From assembly GCF_000982415.1 (NCBI RefSeq), contig NZ_LANI01000025.1, positions 1-64,000 of the forward strand: DNA of 64,000 bases, given 5' to 3'. Shown here piece after piece: positions 45,059-53,583 of the stretch. The first letter of the stretch is position 1; each line of letters begins with the position of its first letter. Under the pieces are notes generated by a model. That model was not told the DNA's origin and searched no databases. It saw nothing but the letters and a program-made list of their open reading frames with translations. The position numbers and the translations under genes were made by a program. The stretch is from Kiloniella litopenaei. Its GTDB lineage: Bacteria; Pseudomonadota; Alphaproteobacteria; Kiloniellales; Kiloniellaceae.

Positions 45059-46297
45059 ATGGCTATTTCTGAAAAAAATATACCTTCCTCACGACCTATC
45101 TGGGTGGTTCTCCTGTCTGGTTGTGTTGTCCTTTGTCTGGCCTTTGGAATTCGGTCTAGCTATGGCCTTTTTGTGAAACCGATTTCTGACGAGTTGAATT
45201 GGGGTCGTGAAGTTCTTGCCTTTTCTCTTGCCATTCAAAATTTGCTTTGGGGTGCAGCACAGCCTTTTGCGGGCATGATTGCTGACCGTTATGGTGCTGG
45301 GCGCGTCTTGGCATTAAGTGCCTTGATTTATGCTGGTGGTATTATTCTAGGGGTGATGGATTATTCGCCAATAGCATCACATATGGGGCCGGGTTTTTTT
45401 GTTGGTATTGGTCTGAGTGGCACGACTTTTGGCGTTGTTCTGGCTGTTATTGGTCGCTCGGTTGCTGAAGAAAAACGGTCCTTGGCACTGGGTATTGCAA
45501 CGGCATCTGCTTCTTTGGGGCAATTCCTTATTATTCCCCTTGGCAGTAGTTTGTTACAGAGCTTTGGGTGGCAGGATGCCCTGTTAATTCTTGCTGGGTT
45601 GTTGATGTTGATTATTCCCGCCGCTTATTTTTTGCGCGGCGTGTCATCTGCTCCGCAAGGCTTGGCGGACTCCGGGCTTAAAAATTCTGACTCTATGGTT
45701 GATACCTTAAAAGAAGCTGCTCGACATCGAGGGTATTGGTTGCTTATTGCGGGTTTCTTTGTTTGTGGTTTTCATTTGGCTTTTATAACAGTTCACTTTC
45801 CCTCTTATGCGATTGATAAAGGATTGGCTCCGGAAGTAGGGGCCTGGACGCTGGCTCTTGTTGGGTTGGCGAATATTTTTGGCTCTTATGCAGCGGGGGC
45901 GTTAGGCGGTGCCTATCGTAAAAAATATTTACTTTCCGGAATTTACCTAGCACGATCTGCGGCCATTCTTGCGTTTATTTTCATGCCAGCCACAACAGTG
46001 TCCTTTTTAATTTTTGGCTTTGTTATGGGGCTTTTATGGCTGAGCACTGTTCCTTTGACATCGGGTCTGGTTGCGCAAATTTTTGGCCCTAAATATATGG
46101 GAACTTTGTTTGGTTTTGTCTTTTTTAGCCACCAGGTCGGCAGTTTTATAGGGGTTTGGTTAGGGGGAATTTTGTATGATTCTACTCAATCCTATGATCT
46201 GGTATGGTGGATTTCAATTTTTCTGGGTGTTTTTGCTGCGGTAGTTCACTGGCCAATAGCTGATCAACCTTTACGCCGGTTTTCACAAGCTACTTGA
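45059..46297 (+). CDS. MFS transporter, oxalate/formate-antiporter-like
   Basis: ATG 45059 (MAISEKNIPSSRP) is preferred to the upstream frame start at 44984, which would put polar residues before the first helix. The 412 aa protein has 12 hydrophobic segments and resembles the OFA/monocarboxylate group (SSYGLFVKPISDELNWGREVLAFSLA, GMIADRYGAGRVLA). The transported compound is probably an organic anion. No clear regulator is adjacent. Confidence 0.85.
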   Translation: MAISEKNIPSSRPIWVVLLSGCVVLCLAFGIRSSYGLFVKPISDELNWGREVLAFSLAIQNLLWGAAQPFAGMIADRYGAGRVLALSALIYAGGIILGVMDYSPIASHMGPGFFVGIGLSGTTFGVVLAVIGRSVAEEKRSLALGIATASASLGQFLIIPLGSSLLQSFGWQDALLILAGLLMLIIPAAYFLRGVSSAPQGLADSGLKNSDSMVDTLKEAARHRGYWLLIAGFFVCGFHLAFITVHFPSYAIDKGLAPEVGAWTLALVGLANIFGSYAAGALGGAYRKKYLLSGIYLARSAAILAFIFMPATTVSFLIFGFVMGLLWLSTVPLTSGLVAQIFGPKYMGTLFGFVFFSHQVGSFIGVWLGGILYDSTQSYDLVWWISIFLGVFAAVVHWPIADQPLRRFSQAT

Positions 46298-46454
46298 TCA
46301 AGGCTCTCAGAGTTAAGATCATCGTTATTTTAACCTTTAGATTGAATCTCTGAGCAGGATATTTTTCTTTGTACTTGATTAAGGTTTTATCCTGTAAACT
46401 TGGTGCTAGTATAGCCGAAACCTTAATCGTTTCGGAAATATACAGGAAGTAAAA

Positions 46455-46934
46455 GTGGAAGTGAAATTGCATATGCCGACGAACAATCTGAAGCCAAAGG
46501 TGCCGTCAGAAGGCGGTCCTGAACTTGAGGATATCGTTGAAAAAGCCGAAAATGCACTTTCAGAGATGGAGGGTGATTACGAGGTTCTTGTTGCGGATGA
46601 AATCGCCAACATTAATGAATTTCTTCTACAGGCAAAAAGCAATCACGATGAATGCGCAGATCGCATAATTGAAATCCATCGTATCAGTCATAATATCAAA
46701 GGTCAGGCAGCAACATTCAGCTATCCTCTTTTATCATTAGCTGCAAAATCACTGTGTCATTTTATTCAGGAAAATGCTGAAAGGGCAGGCGAACGACTTG
46801 ATCTGATTGAAGCCCACGTGAACACGATGCGGATTATTCTGACGCAAAAGCTAAAGGGTGACGGAGGACAAGAAGGCCAAGGGCTGATAACCGCTTTGGA
46901 ACAGGCCGTGGGGAAAATTCTGGCGAAAGACTGA
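46455..46934 (+). CDS. Hpt-domain phosphotransfer protein
   Basis: The 159 aa protein starts at GTG 46455, which follows AGGAAG by five bases; an ATG six codons on is an alternative. An acidic N-terminal 40 residues precede an Hpt-like four-helix bundle with the phospho-acceptor His79 in HRISHNIKGQAATF. Free Hpt proteins relay phosphate between a histidine kinase and a response regulator. No kinase or regulator lies nearby, so its partner is elsewhere. Confidence 0.75.
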   Translation: MEVKLHMPTNNLKPKVPSEGGPELEDIVEKAENALSEMEGDYEVLVADEIANINEFLLQAKSNHDECADRIIEIHRISHNIKGQAATFSYPLLSLAAKSLCHFIQENAERAGERLDLIEAHVNTMRIILTQKLKGDGGQEGQGLITALEQAVGKILAKD

Positions 46935-47001
46935 ATCGTGTATTGTTTTGGTCTGGGTATCTTGCGCTGTATTTAGCGAACCGATCTTAAGGGTATCTTG
47001 T

Positions 47002-47418
47002 TTAATAAGGTTTGGTATCGCCCATCTCACAAATAATCTGCCATTCATCATTACTTACTGGCATCACAGAAAGCCGTGATTGTTTTATTAGTGCCATATC
47101 TTGTAAATCGGGATGTGCTTTGATTTCTTCCAAGCTGACTGGTGATGTCATGGGGTAAAGCGTTTTGACATCGACCATGCCAAAGCGCCCGGATTTATCT
47201 GTATGATCGGGGTAGTACTCTTTGCATACCTCAACGATGCCAACAATCTTCTTTTCTTTTACTGAGTGATAGAAGAATACCCGATCTCCGATCTGCATCG
47301 CTTTCATATTATTTGATGCCTGATAGTTGCGGACACCGTCCCAGTGCTCAACGCCTTTGGCAACTTGATCGTCCCAAGACCAGCTACCGGGTTCCGTCTT
47401 CATCAACCAATATGCCAA
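47002..47418 (-). CDS. EVE (PUA-like) domain protein
   Basis: The 138 aa protein has the EVE signatures MAYWLMKTEPGSWSWDD and HWDGVRNYQASNNMKAM, ending ALIKQSRLSVMPVSNDEW. EVE domains have a PUA-like pocket that binds modified bases in DNA or RNA. In alphaproteobacteria this gene commonly sits beside YciI, gpsA and tsaD, as here, so it is a chromosomal housekeeping member rather than a defence gene. Confidence 0.92.
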   Translation of the reverse strand: MAYWLMKTEPGSWSWDDQVAKGVEHWDGVRNYQASNNMKAMQIGDRVFFYHSVKEKKIVGIVEVCKEYYPDHTDKSGRFGMVDVKTLYPMTSPVSLEEIKAHPDLQDMALIKQSRLSVMPVSNDEWQIICEMGDTKPY

Positions 47419-47547
47419 CGTGACCTCCTTTTATTCTGGGAATTCCTTGGTAGGAGAATAGCACTGCTCACCCAGTAAACAAGCAGTGCTATTGATATTT
47501 GGTAAGATGAGGAAGTTCCCCAATAGAGATTTCCATTGGTTTTGTTC

Positions 47548-47829
47548 TTATTTCGGCAGGGCCTGTTTCCAAGGTGTGATTGTGACCTGCTCGAAGAGGC
47601 CAGCTTTGTTGTAGGGATCGTTTAGGGCAAATTCTTGTGCAGCAGTGTCGTCATCAAATTCAAGGATCAGCAGGCTGCCTGTCATGCTTTCGTAATCAGC
47701 GCCCAGTGTTGGACCTGCGACGACGATATGATCAATAAACTGGTTGAGGTATTCCAAATGCGCAGGACGATTTTCGGCACGGACGTGCGCGTGATCTTTT
47801 TTATCTACACATGAAAAGATGAATTTCAT
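47548..47829 (-). CDS. YciI-family protein
   Basis: The 93 aa ferredoxin-like fold protein contains the usual His-Asp pattern (RPAHLEYLNQFIDHIVVAGP, ILEFDDDTAAQEF). The YciI family has no settled activity. Its place between EVE and gpsA is conserved in relatives. Confidence 0.9.
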   Translation of the reverse strand: MKFIFSCVDKKDHAHVRAENRPAHLEYLNQFIDHIVVAGPTLGADYESMTGSLLILEFDDDTAAQEFALNDPYNKAGLFEQVTITPWKQALPK

Positions 47830-47869
47830 TGGATGTATCCTAATCTAAGTGAAACATAGTTTTGAATGG

Positions 47870-48874
47870 TTATATCTCTGCCTTTTGAGGGCGGGCGAGA
47901 AGTTGGGCGATCGTTTCGTTAATATCTGCGTCGTTGTGCAGTATGTTACATACCGCATGACAGATCGGCATATCGATAGAGAGCTTTTGTGCAAGCTCTG
48001 TTACTGATTTGCTAGAGCTTAACCCTTCCGCAACGGTAATTCGCCCCTTGAGGTAATCCTGAATCGCGATACCTTGGCCCAAAGCTTTGCCAAGCGCATA
48101 GTTTCTCGATTGTGTGGCTGTGCAGGTGAGGGTGAGGTCCCCCATACCCGAAAGACCCATAAGGGTTTCTCGCCGCCCACCTTTTGCAAGGCCCAGTTTT
48201 ACGATTTCTGACAGACCGCGGGTGATCAATGCGGCACGGGCATTGTCGCCTAGTCTTTTTCCCTCGACGATGCCACAGGCAATCGCGATTACATTCTTTA
48301 CCGCTCCGCCAATCTCGGCCCCGATTGGATCCAGGGATTGGTAGATTCTAAAGGAACGGTTATTGAGCGTGTTTGATAGTTTTTTACCTAACACTTCGTC
48401 TGCACAGGCTAGGGTTACCGCAGTGGGTAGTTTGTTGGCCACTTCAATGGCAAAGGTTGGTCCTGAAAGGACTGCAATCGGGTTGTGCGGGAGTATTCTT
48501 GCGATCATTTCTGTCATCAGGAGCCCGCTTTTGATTTCGACCCCTTTGGTGCAGAGAACAAGCGGTGTTTCCGGGTTAATTTGATCTTTACAGGTTTCTA
48601 GAACGGCGCCTAGGTGTTGAGAGGGGACAACGAGAAGGAGGGCATCACAATCTTGTACAGCAGATATTTCCGTTGTCGCTATGATTCTAGGGTCAAGGTT
48701 TGCGCCTTTTAGATAGAGCTTGTTTTCATGGGCATGATTGATATCTGCAACAACGTTTTCGTTACGTGACCAGAGAATAACATCATTTCCAGCCTCTGCG
48801 GCAACGGCAGCAAGGGCGGTCCCCCAAGCACCAGCCCCGAGAACCCCGATTGTTTTAACGGGCGGTTTTGTCAT
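47870..48874 (-). CDS. gpsA: NAD(P)-dependent glycerol-3-phosphate dehydrogenase
   Basis: GpsA reduces dihydroxyacetone phosphate to glycerol 3-phosphate for phospholipid synthesis. The 334 aa protein has [15 protein letters not shown] for the nucleotide, [18 protein letters not shown] and the catalytic-lysine stretch [11 protein letters not shown]. Its ATG overlaps the tsaD stop by four bases (ATGA), so the two are co-translated. Product supply links it to pgsA at 28837. Confidence 0.97.
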   Translation of the reverse strand: MTKPPVKTIGVLGAGAWGTALAAVAAEAGNDVILWSRNENVVADINHAHENKLYLKGANLDPRIIATTEISAVQDCDALLLVVPSQHLGAVLETCKDQINPETPLVLCTKGVEIKSGLLMTEMIARILPHNPIAVLSGPTFAIEVANKLPTAVTLACADEVLGKKLSNTLNNRSFRIYQSLDPIGAEIGGAVKNVIAIACGIVEGKRLGDNARAALITRGLSEIVKLGLAKGGRRETLMGLSGMGDLTLTCTATQSRNYALGKALGQGIAIQDYLKGRITVAEGLSSSKSVTELAQKLSIDMPICHAVCNILHNDADINETIAQLLARPQKAEI

Positions 48875-49971
48875 GTCTTTACTGCCTCAACGCCCGTCAG
48901 TTGATCAAGTGGCCAACGTGGACGCGGAGCGAAATCCAGAGAGTCTGTTAACCCCAGACGGAGGCGTTCCAATCCGGCCCAGGCAATCATCACGCCGTTA
49001 TCGGTGCAAAGCTTGACCGGCGGGGCCAGTAGGCTTGTATTATAGGTATCTGTCAGTTCCGTAAGACGAGCGCGTAGCGTCAGGTTTGCGGCAACACCGC
49101 CAGCAACGACCAATGGCCCCGGTTGGCCATAGGTATCCTGAAAAATATCCATTGCTTTTTTACAGCGATCAACAAGAACATCGCCAACAGCCAATTGGAA
49201 TGAGGCTGCAAGATCCGCTTTATCCTGCGCGCTCAGGTTCGCAATATCGACTTCTGTGCTTTTCCCCTTGCTGGCACATTCAAGGATTTGTTTGCGTATG
49301 GCCGTTTTTAAACCCGAAAAAGAAAAATCACAGCCCGGACGCCCTTTCATGGGGCGCGGTAGATCAAAGCGTTTGGGGTCGCCGCTTTTGGCAATTTGTT
49401 CGATCATTGGACCGCCGGGATAGGGGAGTCCCATCATCTTGGCGGTTTTATCAAAAGCTTCACCGACAGCATCATCAATCGTGCCGCCCAATCGGGTGTA
49501 ACGGCCCACATCTTCGACTGCGAGGAGCTGGCAGTGCCCACCGGATACGAGGAGGAGGAGATAAGGAAAACCCGCAGCGTTTTTTTCGGTGAGACGCGCA
49601 GTTAAAGCATGTCCTTCGAGATGATTCACAGCTAGAAAAGGGAGCTTTCGTGCAGCTGCGATTGCCTTGGCTGTCATAACCCCAACAAAAACACCACCGA
49701 TCAGGCCCGGGCCAGCAGTTGCGGCGATGCCATCCAGTTGATCAAAGTCCAGATTGGCTTCTTCCAGTGCAGATCTTATCAGGCGATCAAGATGATTCAT
49801 ATGGCTGCGGGCGGCAATTTCGGGAACAACTCCACCATAGGGTTTATGCTCTTCCAATTGGGTAAGAACTTTGTTGGCGAGAATGTTGTGATCACTATCC
49901 ACAATGGCCGCTGCAGTTTCGTCGCAGCTGGTTTCTATACCAAGTACCTTCATGCTTTTTAAATCGGCCAT
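48871..49971 (-). CDS. tsaD: tRNA N6-adenosine threonylcarbamoyltransferase
   Basis: TsaD transfers threonylcarbamoyl to A37 of ANN-decoding tRNAs, with TsaB and TsaE. Motifs are [15 protein letters not shown], the metal-site HLEGHALTA and [15 protein letters not shown] 49971 has GGA upstream and is favoured over a TTG at 49995; ATG 49953 (MKVLGIET) is also possible. It overlaps gpsA by four bases. In relatives it is divergent from hemC, but here about 7 kb of other genes lie between. Confidence 0.96.
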   Translation of the reverse strand: MADLKSMKVLGIETSCDETAAAIVDSDHNILANKVLTQLEEHKPYGGVVPEIAARSHMNHLDRLIRSALEEANLDFDQLDGIAATAGPGLIGGVFVGVMTAKAIAAARKLPFLAVNHLEGHALTARLTEKNAAGFPYLLLLVSGGHCQLLAVEDVGRYTRLGGTIDDAVGEAFDKTAKMMGLPYPGGPMIEQIAKSGDPKRFDLPRPMKGRPGCDFSFSGLKTAIRKQILECASKGKSTEVDIANLSAQDKADLAASFQLAVGDVLVDRCKKAMDIFQDTYGQPGPLVVAGGVAANLTLRARLTELTDTYNTSLLAPPVKLCTDNGVMIAWAGLERLRLGLTDSLDFAPRPRWPLDQLTGVEAVKT

Positions 49972-50275
49972 GTTTTCCAATTTGGCGTTTTCCAATTCAG
50001 CAGAGTTATGAGAACTGGGTTATGAGAGAGGCTGCACTTCATTTAACAGCCTTTCCCCAATATTTAAAATCTTGTCGTAGAAAATACCATTCACGGCATT
50101 TCGGCAAGGTTTCGCTATAGAAAACTTAGTTAATCAGCTTTTTGAAGGGTAAAAGCTATATCCCTTTTGAGGTTCATAACCAAAAGTTGTTTTTATGTGA
50201 GGTGGAAAAATTGTGAAGGTTGGCTACCTAGTAATCAATACTCTTTGTTCTGCTACTGTCGTAATCGGGGATTTT

Positions 50276-51118
50276 ATGAGACGAATTGAAGCCCTTGTCG
50301 TTATTGTATTGTTGATAGGCGGTTTATTTCTCGCTTCTTTATCGCAAGCCGTGAATTTGAAAGAAGAACCGGGTTCTCCGGATTCTAATGTCAATGAAAT
50401 CGTTTTGGACAGTGGACGCTATGTAATAGTGACGCCTGGGGCTCAAACAGGTGAAGAGCCTTATCCAACGTTATTTTATTATCATGGCTATGGGCAAAGT
50501 GCTGATCTTGTCCTGAAAAATAAAGCTTTGTTGAATCTTGCGTCTTCACGGGGTGTTATGCTGGTTATTCCTGATGGTCTCAATCGCAGCTGGTCCAATG
50601 TTGGTGCACCAAGTGAACGTAGGGATGAAATTGCCTTTACCCGTGATATCCTGAGGGATGTGAAATCTCGGCATGAGGTTGATGAGGAACGTTCGTGGGT
50701 TTCGGGTTTTTCCCAGGGCGGATCAATGGCCTGGGATGTTGCCTGCTATATGGGCGAAGAATTTTCAGCCTTTTTCCCGATCGCGGGTTCGTTTTGGCGC
50801 CCTCATCCCGTTGCCTGTGATGAACCGGTAAACATGCGCCATATTCACGGACTGTCAGACCGGGTCGTTCCCATGACTGGACGGCCTATTGGTGAGCGTT
50901 GGCATCAGGGGGATGTGAAAATAGGTGTTGGTATCTGGAAAGAAAGGAACCGTTGCGAAGCTAATCCTGAAACTGTCATTCTTCCCGATATGACCTGTGA
51001 GGTATGGCGTGGATGTGCGACGGGCAAAGAGTTGGAGTTATGCCTCCACAAAGGGGGACATAACATTAAAATGAATTGGTTAGCTCAAGGAATGGATTGG
51101 GCAGAAGGCTTAATCTAA
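50276..51118 (+). CDS. Secreted PHB-depolymerase/feruloyl-esterase-like alpha/beta hydrolase
   Basis: ATG 50276 (MRRIEALVVIVLLIGGLF) gives a proper signal peptide, so it is preferred over 50213. The product (280 aa) is an LpqC-type esterase with the nucleophile motif GFSQGG, the acid in LSDRVVP and the histidine in GGHNI. The oxyanion loop is YYHGYGQSAD. It should act outside the cytoplasm on esters of aromatic acids or polyhydroxyalkanoates. It lies at the left edge of the segment inserted between tsaD and hemC. Confidence 0.85.
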   Translation: MRRIEALVVIVLLIGGLFLASLSQAVNLKEEPGSPDSNVNEIVLDSGRYVIVTPGAQTGEEPYPTLFYYHGYGQSADLVLKNKALLNLASSRGVMLVIPDGLNRSWSNVGAPSERRDEIAFTRDILRDVKSRHEVDEERSWVSGFSQGGSMAWDVACYMGEEFSAFFPIAGSFWRPHPVACDEPVNMRHIHGLSDRVVPMTGRPIGERWHQGDVKIGVGIWKERNRCEANPETVILPDMTCEVWRGCATGKELELCLHKGGHNIKMNWLAQGMDWAEGLI

Positions 51119-51138
51119 ACTATTAAATCATGTACTGA

Positions 51139-52386
51139 TTACCTGTAAGTTTTCGGTCCTTCCGTGATTTTTGTCAGGTGGATAAAGCTGATGCAGGTTA
51201 TCAAACTAAATGATGTTGCGATAAAATAAAAATTGCTATAGCCGATTAGATTGACAAGATAACCACTAATAATACCTGCTATAACGGCAATTGCTGTATC
51301 AGCGGATTGAAAAAGCGTAAAATCCACTCCAGCTTGGTGTTTAGAGCTAAGGCTCATCAAAATGGCGTAAATGATTACAAACCCCATAGCTGATGTATAT
51401 GATAGCAACAATGTTGAAATAAGGATCCAGAGCTTAGGAGCTTCAGGAGTAAGGCAAATAAGGGTAATACCGCCTACAGTGATTAATTTACAAAAAGTTA
51501 TAAATAATAAAGAGGTCCGTTTGGTCTGATTCTGAAGTAGTACACTCCCTGCTAAAGCTCCTGCCAGGCCGAGTAATGCTCCTCCAATCCCATTTACGAG
51601 GCCGATATAATAAAGACTAATTTTGCTGTCGACGAGTAGCGGCCCTATCATGCTAAGAGATAATCGATTACCAATGGCATAAATAGATATCATTATGAGG
51701 CCATAAATTACTTCTTTTCTCTTTAGGGCATAAATTAGGCTCGGGGTATGTTTTGTTTGGGCTGCTTTTGCATGTTCTTCTTTGATAAAACAAAGAGGAA
51801 CCGAGAGTATTCCTAGCAGTAATCCAATAATTATAAAGGATTTCTCTGGATTAAAATAACTGACAAGGGTTACGAATAATCCGCCTCCAATTAAGATACC
51901 GATATAACTACTGCCCGTTTGTGCAAAACTCCCCCAATTTTGATTATTTCTCGGGACTTGTTCTATGGTTAGGGCATCGGCAGCGATATCTATTGTTGAT
52001 GCTATAACCGCAATAAATATAAGAGCACATAATATCCATTTGAAATCATTGAGTTGGGAAATAAGGAACAAACAAAGTATTAAGATAAACTGCCCAATTA
52101 AAATTATGGCCTTGCTTCGTTTGGAGCCGTCATTTTTTATACGGTATTTTTCAACATAGGGTGCCCATAAGAATTTAAGTGACCAAGGTGCCATAGCAAG
52201 GAAAACCATGCCGATAAGATGATGATCATATCCCTCTGATCTCAAAATCGCAGGTAAACCAATAAATGTTAGACCACCGATCGCGCTTTGCAGTGCATAG
52301 ATACTTGATATTGCTATAAGTAATTTAATAGTGGGCCAACGTTTCAAAGAATTGGTGTTCATTTGTGAAAGTGTCATGTTAATCAA
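51139..52386 (-). CDS. RhtX/FptX-like siderophore permease (MFS)
   Basis: The 415 aa protein has about 12 helices and an AmpG-like start (YALQSAIGGLTFIGLPAILR, PWSLKFLWAPYVEKYRI), the build of RhtX/FptX inner-membrane permeases. These bring ferric siderophores such as rhizobactin or pyochelin into the cytoplasm without an ABC system. Its ATG overlaps the stop of the monooxygenase gene (ATGA). With the upstream TonB receptor it forms an outer-plus-inner uptake path. Confidence 0.85.
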   Translation of the reverse strand: MINMTLSQMNTNSLKRWPTIKLLIAISSIYALQSAIGGLTFIGLPAILRSEGYDHHLIGMVFLAMAPWSLKFLWAPYVEKYRIKNDGSKRSKAIILIGQFILILCLFLISQLNDFKWILCALIFIAVIASTIDIAADALTIEQVPRNNQNWGSFAQTGSSYIGILIGGGLFVTLVSYFNPEKSFIIIGLLLGILSVPLCFIKEEHAKAAQTKHTPSLIYALKRKEVIYGLIMISIYAIGNRLSLSMIGPLLVDSKISLYYIGLVNGIGGALLGLAGALAGSVLLQNQTKRTSLLFITFCKLITVGGITLICLTPEAPKLWILISTLLLSYTSAMGFVIIYAILMSLSSKHQAGVDFTLFQSADTAIAVIAGIISGYLVNLIGYSNFYFIATSFSLITCISFIHLTKITEGPKTYR

Positions 52387-53567
52387 TTTTTTTCCTGAAT
52401 ACCGTTTTCAGAATCCATAATCTCAGATTGGATGTTTTTGAGGAAATAACGACCTAGAAGGTTTTCAGGTATGAGCTTCATGCTTAAATTTCTCAACCAG
52501 AAGCCGTAATGGGTTTTGGGTATAAAAATAGATGCAATTTTTCGACTTCTTTTTTGCAGGCGCAAAATTGATTTCCTTAGCTGATTTTCGTAATAAACCA
52601 TACCATTTGGGAGACCATGCCTTTTAATACCTTCGGATAAAAGATATGCACCCGTTAAAGCCATGCCGGCGCCTTGGCCAGATAATAAAGACATGCAGTA
52701 TGCTGCATCACCAATTACAACTTTGTTGCCTTGACTCCATTGAGGCATTTCTATCATTGCCATATTATCGAGATAGATATGAGCTTGTTGGGACTTGGCT
52801 AATTCGATCCTCTCAAGGCATATAGGATTGGCTCCCGAGAAGATATTTTTCAAATATTCAGCGCGGCTATTTTGTGGAATAGAAGATATATTGTTGTTTT
52901 GCCAACAGAGAATTGCCACTAATTGTTTTTCGTTGAGAGCATAATATTGACTTTGTCTACTAGGTTCTACATATGAGACAAACTCTGTTTGTAGAGTATT
53001 GGGGATATCAACTGTAAAGGCTGCTACGCTATATCCCATATGATGTATGAATTGGCTTTCATTTCCAAAAAATTTCGATCTCAAATCTGAATGAATTCCA
53101 TCCGCTCCGATTATTAAATCGTACGATTTCCTCGACCCAGATTGAAATATGACTTCTGTCTGACCATGCGCATGGTCGCTGAATGATATTGCTTTTTCAC
53201 CAAAGGTTATGGGGAGGTCATCCTTTGTGTGATTATAGATGGTTCGTACAAGATTAGTTCTTGGAAAGCTTAAAAACTCTAATTCTTCAAGTATTTTAGA
53301 GTAGTTGAGTCTATGCAGATGTTTTCCGGTTTTGCTTATGTATAAATTTTCTCCTATTGAGATATTTTGCTGTAGGAGGTCATTTTTTAAACCCATTTTT
53401 TCGGCAATATTAAGTCCTGGCCCTGAAAGGCCGATCATATATCCATTTTGCTTAAAATCTGGATATTTTTCGACAACTTCAACGTCCAAATTTTGTCGGT
53501 TTAGCCACCAAGCTGTAGCTAAACCGGCAACGCCAGCGCCACAAATTAAAACTTTCTTTTTTTGCAT
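52383..53567 (-). CDS. FAD-dependent monooxygenase (PHBH-like) in an iron-uptake operon
   Basis: The 394 aa protein has the FAD fold GAGVAGLATAWWLNRQ near residue 10, the middle DG motif LIIGADGIHSDLRSKF and VIGDAAYCMSLLSGQGAGMA for the FAD phosphate. It belongs to the group A aromatic-ring hydroxylases. Between a siderophore receptor and its permease it may oxidise the incoming siderophore to free iron or catabolise it; this is inference. It is tied to the permease by a four-base overlap and lies 17 bp after the receptor. Confidence 0.85.
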   Translation of the reverse strand: MQKKKVLICGAGVAGLATAWWLNRQNLDVEVVEKYPDFKQNGYMIGLSGPGLNIAEKMGLKNDLLQQNISIGENLYISKTGKHLHRLNYSKILEELEFLSFPRTNLVRTIYNHTKDDLPITFGEKAISFSDHAHGQTEVIFQSGSRKSYDLIIGADGIHSDLRSKFFGNESQFIHHMGYSVAAFTVDIPNTLQTEFVSYVEPSRQSQYYALNEKQLVAILCWQNNNISSIPQNSRAEYLKNIFSGANPICLERIELAKSQQAHIYLDNMAMIEMPQWSQGNKVVIGDAAYCMSLLSGQGAGMALTGAYLLSEGIKRHGLPNGMVYYENQLRKSILRLQKRSRKIASIFIPKTHYGFWLRNLSMKLIPENLLGRYFLKNIQSEIMDSENGIQEKN

Positions 53568-53583
53568 AAATTTTTTCCCTAAC

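Noticed and set aside
47002-47418. EVE-domain gene as a defence gene
   Set aside because: Its place beside YciI, gpsA and tsaD is the ordinary chromosomal order in alphaproteobacteria.
49086-49592. Long plus-strand frame
   Set aside because: It is the reverse complement of tsaD, rich in His, Arg and Gln as usual for shadows.
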